Positions 8,364-12,984 of a DNA stretch of 12,984 nt are shown here, in pieces (the stretch's first letter is position 1; each line of letters starts with the position of its first letter). The translations under genes were made by a program, and so were the position numbers. Source of the DNA: Symbiodinium natans (lineage: Eukaryota; Sar; Dinophyceae; Suessiales; Symbiodiniaceae); assembly GCA_905221605.1 (NCBI GenBank), contig CAJNDS010001614.1:1-12984 (forward strand), written 5' to 3'. The notes under the pieces are model-generated. The model worked only from the letters and a program-made list of their open reading frames with translations, did no database searches and was not told the origin of the DNA.

Positions 8364-8529
8364 AATGCTGACCCTATTGTTTCGCGGTGGAATGTTTTCA
8401 GTGGAAACCGTGTCCGAGTTGGGGTAGGTCACCTGGGGAAGATGACAACCGTTTTATTTTTCTAATGTTATGGGATTCTTTGGGCGGGTGGGTTTTTTTC
8501 TGAGCCTGGAATGAATGCTAGAACAGTGA
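8364..8529. other. Unique segment, no gene recognised
   Basis: About 165 bp of mixed-composition, non-tandem sequence, including TTTCGCGGTGGAATG, GGGTAGGTCACCTGGGGAAG and GGGCGGGTGGG. Open frames through it start in the neighbouring satellite and stop quickly. I see no exon, RNA gene or transposon end. It is one of the few parts of the window likely to be unique in a genome. Confidence 0.6.
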
Positions 8530-8642
8530 CCCTCTAGACCCTAAACCCTAAACCCTAAACCCTAAACCCTAAACCCTAAACCCTAAACCCTAAACCCTAA
8601 ACCCTAAACCCTAAACCCTAAACCCTAAACCCGAAACCCTTA
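8530..8642. repeat. Interstitial telomeric array 3, CCCTAAA x about 15
   Basis: A degenerate lead-in (CCCTCTAGA, 8530-8538) is followed by near-perfect CCCTAAA units from 8539 to about 8629, then CCCGAAA and CCCTTA. The orientation is the same as arrays 1 and 2, and the near-terminal CCCGAAA variant is shared with array 2. The sequence becomes strongly AT-rich immediately after it. Confidence 0.96.
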
Positions 8643-9000
8643 GGATTGAGAATCAAATGATTTCATAAATATTTTGGATCCATTTCCATAGGACCTTTTT
8701 TGAATCTTCAAATTTGATAGGAAAATCCTGATTTGATATAGGAAGAACCGAAAATGAATGATTAATATAGGATTGGAATCTATGATCGAAATCATAAGAA
8801 CAAGCTAGACATGAGATATCTTATTGAAATTCCTTGAGAAAATCAATATCAAAATCAAGATTCAAAAGATCTTTCTATTCTTGATCATTTTCGATAATAA
8901 TAATTTAGCGAACAAAAAATGCATTCTATTTTTTTATTTTGAATTTAATTAAATTAAATAAAAGCCTTTTGATATATTTGGCGATTTTTTTATCTATTTT
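8643..9000. other. AT-rich segment without recognisable repeats or genes
   Basis: About 360 bp of A/T-rich sequence. No coding frame of useful length, RNA gene or clear tandem repeat is seen. Short motifs such as GAATGAATGATTA (8754-8766) recall the satellite further right, so this may be a very diverged part of the same family. Confidence 0.5.
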
Positions 9001-9290
9001 TAGGTTTTCTTCTATATAATATATATATATAATCATTATTCATATAATAGAATATTATATTGAGAGAAATCTTCGCACCAATAATTTCTTGAAAAATGAT
9101 TTGGAGAAATCTTTGAAAAAAAGATTTTATCCAATTCTCATTCGATTTGGCAGAAAGACGACTTAGTTTATCGATTTCGAGATTTTCTTCTATATAATAT
9201 TTATATATTCTCATTCATTATTCGAATGATAGAAGATTATCATATGAAAAGAAATCTTCGTAATAATTATGAATTGAATATATTTCTTGA
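9001..9290. repeat. Two diverged 178-bp direct copies leading into the satellite
   Basis: TTTTCTTCTATATAATAT starts at 9005 and recurs at 9183, a 178-bp offset. Each copy continues with a TATATA-rich stretch, an ATTCAT.ATA..A(G)A segment and GAAATCTTCG. Downstream of each lie TTCGATTTGGCAGAAAG or TTTGATTTGCCAGAAATG, which tie these copies to the 262-bp family at 9290-12060. The open frame at 8990-9214 on - spans both copies and is not a gene. Confidence 0.65.
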
Positions 9291-10101
9291 AGAAATATCT
9301 AAAAGAAGATCTTCATAGGATTTCTCTTTAGGAGATCTCCAATTTCATTTGATTTGCCAGAAATGAAATTTGGATCAGAAATCCTTCGTCAAATGAACCC
9401 AGAAAAAATCTTTAAAAAGAAGATCTTCAGGATTCAGAGGATTTCTCAATAGGAAATTTCCAATCATATTTGGCTTGCCAGAAATGAAATGAATGATTAG
9501 ATTCTTCGTCAAATAATCTTCGTCCAATGATTCCAGAAGAAATCTCTGAAAAGAAGATTATTTTAGAATATTTCTCTTTAGGAGATCCTCAAGCATATTT
9601 GATTTGGCAAGAAGGAAATGGATGATTAAATTCTTCGTCAAAAAATCTTCGTCAAATGAATCCAGAAAAAATCTTCAAAAGGAAGGATTTCAAGATTCAG
9701 AGGATTTCTCATTAGGAAATTTCCAATCATATTGATTTGCCAGAAATGAAATGAATGATTAGATTCTTCGTCAAAAAATCTTCGTCCAATGATTCCAGAA
9801 GAAATCTCTGAAAAGAAGATTATTTTAGAATATTTATCTTTAGGAGATCCTCAATCATATTTGATTTGGCAGTAAAAGAATGGATGATTAGATTCTTCGC
9901 CAAAAAATCTTCGCCAAATGAATCCAGAAAAAATCTTCAAAAGGAAGGATTTCAGGATTCAGAGGATTTCTCAATAGGAAATTTCCAATCATATTTGATT
10001 TGCCAGAAATGAAATGAATGATTAGATTCTTCGCCAAATAATCTTCGTCCAATGATTCCAGAAGAAATCTCTGAAAAGAAGATTATTTTAGAATATTTCT
10101 C

Positions 10102-10123
10102 TTTTTTTCTTTTTTTTTTTTTT
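10102..10123. repeat. T-tract expansion inside one satellite copy
   Basis: Other copies read TTTCTCTTTAGGAGATCC at this point. This copy instead has T7, C, then T14, followed by GATGAGATCC. The expansion accounts for the 283-bp interval between GATTCAG markers. It abuts the left edge of the 523-bp duplication at 10127. Confidence 0.85.
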
Positions 10124-10126
10124 GAT

Positions 10127-11153
10127 GAGATCCTCAATCATATTTGATTTGGCAGGAAAAGAATGGATGATTAGATTCTTCGCCAAAAAATCTTCGCCAA
10201 ATGAATCCAGAAAAAATCTTCAAAAGGAAGGACTTCAGGATTCAGAGGAATTCTCATTAGGAAATTTCCAATCATATTTGACTTGCCAGAAATGAAATGA
10301 ATGATTAGATTCTTCGCCAAATAATCTTCGTCCAATGATTCCAGAAGAAATCTTTGAAAAGAAGATTATTCGAATATTTCTCTTTAGGAGATCCTCAATC
10401 ATATTTGATTTGGCAGGAAGAGAAAGGATGATTAGATTCTTCGCCAAAAAATCTTCGCCAAATGAGTCCGGAAAAATCTTCAAAAGGAAGGACTTCAGGA
10501 TTCAGAGGATTTGTCATTAAGAAATTTCCAATCATATTTGGCTTGCCAGAAATGAAATGAATGATTAGATTCTTCGCCAAATAATCTTCGTCCAATGATT
10601 CCAGAAGAAATCTCTGAAAAGAAGATTATTTTAGAATATTTCTCTTTAGGAGATCCTCAATCATATTTGATTTGGCAGGAAAAGAATGGATGATTAGATT
10701 CTTCGCCAAAAAATCTTCGCCAAATGAATCCAGAAAAAATCTTCAAAAGGAAGGACTTCAGGATTCAGAGGAATTCTCATTAGGAAATTTCCAATCATAT
10801 TTGACTTGCCAGAAATGAAATGAATGATTAGATTCTTCGCCAAATAATCTTCGTCCAATGATTCCAGAAGAAATCTTTGAAAAGAAGATTATTCGAATAT
10901 TTCTCTTTAGGAGATCCTCAATCATATTTGATTTGGCAGGAAGAGAAAGGATGATTAGATTCTTCGCCAAAAAATCTTCGCCAAATGAGTCCGGAAAAAT
11001 CTTCAAAAGGAAGGACTTCAGGATTCAGAGGATTTGTCATTAAGAAATTTCCAATCATATTTGGCTTGCCAGAAATGAAATGAATGATTAGATTCTTCGC
11101 CAAATAATCTTCGTCCAATGATTCCAGAAGAAATCTCTGAAAAGAAGATTATT
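10127..11153. repeat. Recent 523-bp tandem duplication (two satellite dimers)
   Basis: Positions 10127-10630 and 10650-11153, offset 523 bp, read identically over about 504 bp wherever I compared them. They share private variants: GAGGAATTCTC, GATTATTCGAATATT, AATGAGTCCGGAAAAATC and GATTTGTCATTAAG. Identity ends at T (10631) versus C (11154), and to the left at the T-tract. Neighbouring 262-bp copies differ by many substitutions, so this two-dimer block was copied recently, or the assembly duplicated it. Confidence 0.9.
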
Positions 11154-12166
11154 CTAGAATATTTTTCTTTAGGAGATCCTCAATCATATTTGATTTGATA
11201 GGAAGAGAATGGATGATTAGATTCTTCGCCAAAAATCTTCGCCAAATGAATCCAGAAAAAATCTTCAAAAGGAAGGACTTCAGGATTCAGAGGATTTCTC
11301 ATTAGGAAATTTCCAATCATATTTAATTTGCCAGAAATGAAATGAATGATTAGATTCTTCGCCAAATAATCTTCGTCCAATGATTCCAGAAGAAATCTCT
11401 GAAAAGAAGATTATTTTAGAATATTTCTCTTTAGGAGATCCTCAATCATATTTGATTTGATAGGAAGGGAATGGATGATTAGATTCTTCGCCAAAAAATC
11501 TTCGTCAAATGAATCCAGAAAAAATCTTCAAAAGGAAGATCTTCAGGATTCAGAGATTTTCTCATTAGGAAATTTCCAATCATATTGATTTGCCAGAAAT
11601 GAAATGAATGATTAGATTCTTCGCCAAATAATCTTCGTCCAATGATTCCAGAAGAAATCTCTGAAAAGAAGATTATTTTAGAATATTTCTCTTTAGGAGA
11701 TCCTCAATCATATTTGATTTGGCAGGAAAAGAATGGATGATTAGATTCTTCGCCAAAAAATCTTCGCCAAATGAATCCAGAAAAAATCTTCAAAAGGAAG
11801 ATCTTCAGGATTCAGAGGATTTCTCATTAGGAAATGTCCAATCATATTTGATTTGCAAGAAATGAAATGAATGATTAGATTCTTGGTCAAAAAATTTTTA
11901 TATCATGATTCCAGAAGAAATCTTTGAAAAGAAGATTATTCGAATATTTCTCTTTAGGAGATCCGCAATCATATTCGATTTGACAGGAAAGAAATGGATG
12001 ACGAATGATTAGAATCTTTGCCAAAGATTCTTCGTCAAATGATTCCATTCCTTTATTCATTTGGCGAAGAGTTTTTGATAAAGAATATAATCATTCGAAA
12101 TATTCCTAATAAATAAATTTTTTTTTCATTTGATAAGAATCGTATTTCGATATATCTTTTCTTCTC

Positions 12167-12402
12167 TTCTCTTCTAAGAGAATTTCGTAAATTCTTTGAT
12201 GATCTTCTTTTCATAAATTTCTCTTGGATTCATTTAACGAAGATTTTTTGACAAAGAATTTAATCATTCAATTCATTTCTGCCAAATAGATCTATTTTGA
12301 TTTCATTTGGCGCTTTGTCAAAAATCCTTCGCCAAATGAATCTAGGAGAAATTTCTGAAAAGAAGATTATCAAAGAATTTGCGAATTTCTCTTAGAAGAG
12401 AA
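12167..12402. repeat. Large imperfect inverted repeat, 90-bp arms
   Basis: The left arm (about 12167-12256) reverse-complemented matches the right arm (about 12313-12402) at roughly 85-90% by eye. Shared blocks read on the right arm are CTTTGTCAAAAA, CTTCG.(C/T)AAATGAATC, AGAGAAATTT.TGAAAAGAAG, ATCAAAGAATTT.CG and TTCTCTTAGAAGAGAA. The spacer of about 56 bp contains CTGCCAAATAGATCTATTTTG. The structure could fold as a hairpin. There are no terminal features that identify a known transposon. Confidence 0.75.
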
Positions 12403-12459
12403 AGGAAGAGCAGAAATGAGAAGAGAAGAGAAAAGAAGAGAAGAGAAGAAAAGAAAAAT
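12394..12459. repeat. Purine (A/G) tract, GAAGA-type
   Basis: A nearly pure purine run built from AGAAGAGA/AAGAG motifs, with only rare C/T. It extends the right arm of the inverted repeat; the left arm has a shorter pyrimidine equivalent (TTTTCTTCTCTTCTCTTCT, about 12157-12175). This is simple-sequence expansion. Confidence 0.75.
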
Positions 12460-12580
12460 CATATTTATTCGGCAGAAATAATTTGAATGGTTGGAATCTT
12501 TGCCAAAGATTCTTCGTCAAATAAATCCATTCTTGGACTCATCTGGCGAAGAAATTTTGATAAAGAATCAAATCATATCA

Positions 12581-12863
12581 GATTTTCAAATATTTTTAAG
12601 AAATAAGGAAAATCAATAAATCATAATTCCATTTCAGATTTATAAGTATATTTAGAAATATAGGAAAGTCAAGAATATATTTTCATATTTGAGATTTTCA
12701 AGTATATTTAGAAATAAGGGGAAACCAAAAACTCATAATCATAATTGAAATCTTGAATTATATTTAAAGATAATGAAATGTCAATAATTCATAATCGAAG
12801 TTGAGGATTTTTAATATATTTAGAAATAAATGAAAAAATAAATAATTCGAGAGAAATGAAGGA
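12581..12863. repeat. Five diverged 56-bp AT-rich tandem repeats
   Basis: Copies begin at about 12581, 12637, 12693, 12749 and 12806, 56-57 bp apart. Each has GATTTTCAA or a variant, then TATATTTAGAAATAA, then a GGAAA.TCAA..A.TCATAAT stretch. Divergence between copies is high. The last copy runs into the 10-bp microsatellite. No coding potential is seen. Confidence 0.8.
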
Positions 12864-12864
12864 A

Positions 12865-12984
12865 TAGATATAGATAGATATAGATAGATATAGATAGATA
12901 TAGATAGATATAGATAGATATAGATAGATATAGATAGATATAGATAGATATAGATAGATATAGATAGATATAGATAGATATAGA
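12865..12984. repeat. 10-bp microsatellite TAGATAGATA x 12, open at the right edge
   Basis: A perfect decanucleotide repeat of exactly 12 visible units, running off the end of the window, so total length is unknown. Each unit is two TAGA plus TA. The absence of any variant suggests recent slippage expansion. Confidence 0.97.

Larger units (their letters stand above)
9290..12060. repeat. 262-bp AT-rich dimeric satellite, about 10.5 copies
   Basis: The motif GATTCAGAG recurs at 9431, 9694, 9956, 10239, 10499, 10762, 11022, 11284, 11547 and 11809, a spacing of 260-263 bp apart from one interval of 283 bp. Each period contains two related halves of about 130 bp. Half A has CTTTAGGAGATCCTCAATCA, TTTGATTTGGCAGGAA and CTTCGCCAAATGAATCCAG. 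Half B has CTTCAGGATTCAGAGGA, CATTAGGAAATTTCCAATCA, TTTGCCAGAAATGAAATG and CTTCGTCCAATGATTCCAG. Both share AATCATATTTGATTTG, ATGATTAGATTCTTCG and CCAGAA.AAATCT. A ancestral monomer apparently diverged, paired and was amplified as a dimer. Small open frames (for example 9952-10137 and 10395-10595 on -) recur once per repeat and are not genes. The family is not recognised. Confidence 0.93.
12000..12576. repeat. Direct repeats of about 90 bp flanking a 380-bp insert
   Basis: The segment AATCTTTGCCAAAGATTCTT starts at 12013 and again at 12495. The match continues on each side through CGTCAAAT, CCATTC, TGGCGAAGA and TTTTGATAAAGAAT at a constant 482-bp offset. In the left copy CTTCGTCAAATGA (12030-12042) and TCATTTGGCGAAG (12057-12069) form a 13-bp inverted repeat with one mismatch. 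Between the direct copies lies the inverted repeat 12167-12402. The sequence is built from the same motifs as the 262-bp satellite but with flipped polarity. Confidence 0.75.

Noticed and set aside
7826-8465. Open frames of 138-187 residues on both strands over the CpG-rich satellite
   Set aside because: All consist of translated 52-53 bp units plus the polypyrimidine tract; several frames are open at once, with no conserved domain.
8364-8529. Exon or promoter in the unique segment
   Set aside because: No open frame with coding character and no identifiable splice or promoter pattern beyond chance motifs.
8990-11380. Small open frames of 61-82 residues in the AT-rich satellite
   Set aside because: They recur once per 262-bp repeat, overlap on both strands, and three are duplicated exactly by the 523-bp block.
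12000-12576. Transposon with terminal repeats
   Set aside because: Direct and inverted repeats exist, but there is no transposase or reverse-transcriptase coding, no clear terminal motif or target duplication, and all parts derive from the local satellite. Kept only as a finding.
8643-12984. Organelle (plastid or mitochondrial) DNA inserted in the nucleus
   Set aside because: The AT-richness suggested it, but no organelle gene, tRNA or rRNA segment is recognisable and most of the region is nuclear-style tandem satellite.

Overview
This 13 kb window holds no gene I can support. It is a mosaic of tandem repeats typical of a chromosome-end (subtelomeric) or heterochromatic region of a nuclear genome. 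Three perfect-to-degenerate arrays of the Arabidopsis-type telomere heptamer, CCCTAAA on the + strand, sit inside it. That heptamer is used by most land plants, many green algae and some other protists, so a plant-lineage or algal eukaryote is the best guess. I cannot name the species, and I recognise none of the satellite families.

Layout from left to right: (1) 1-5974, about 185 copies of a C-rich 32-bp minisatellite with two decayed islands; (2) 5972-6073, telomeric array 1; (3) 6093-6466, three diverged copies of a 100-170 bp element; (4) 6467-6859, 14 copies of a 26-30 bp unit with variable C runs, including a C21 tract; (5) 6860-7580, about 8.4 copies of an exactly periodic 86-bp unit that is mostly one long hairpin; (6) 7611-7805, telomeric array 2; (7) 7863-8280, eight copies of a CpG-rich 52-53 bp unit with two hairpins each; (8) 8281-8363, a polypyrimidine tract, then about 170 bp of unique sequence; (9) 8539-8642, telomeric array 3; (10) 8643-12984, an abrupt change to very AT-rich DNA. 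That last part holds a 262-bp dimeric satellite (9290-12060) with a recent 523-bp duplication, an inverted-repeat structure (12000-12576), five diverged 56-bp repeats and a perfect 10-bp microsatellite running off the right edge.

All three telomeric arrays point the same way, with the C-rich strand on +, so each is oriented as if the chromosome end lay to the left. Each one separates different repeat families. This fits (by inference) a chromosome end extended outwards in several steps, each former end left behind as an interstitial telomeric array. Insertion of telomeric DNA during break repair is the main alternative.

The most striking unexplained property is that three unrelated GC-rich repeat families (32, 86 and 52-53 bp) are all built around strong dyad symmetry: an 11-bp-arm palindrome, a roughly 30-bp-arm hairpin, and two hairpins, respectively. 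The very long open reading frames in the left 6 kb and around 7.8-8.35 kb are by-products of repeat units that lack stop codons, not genes.
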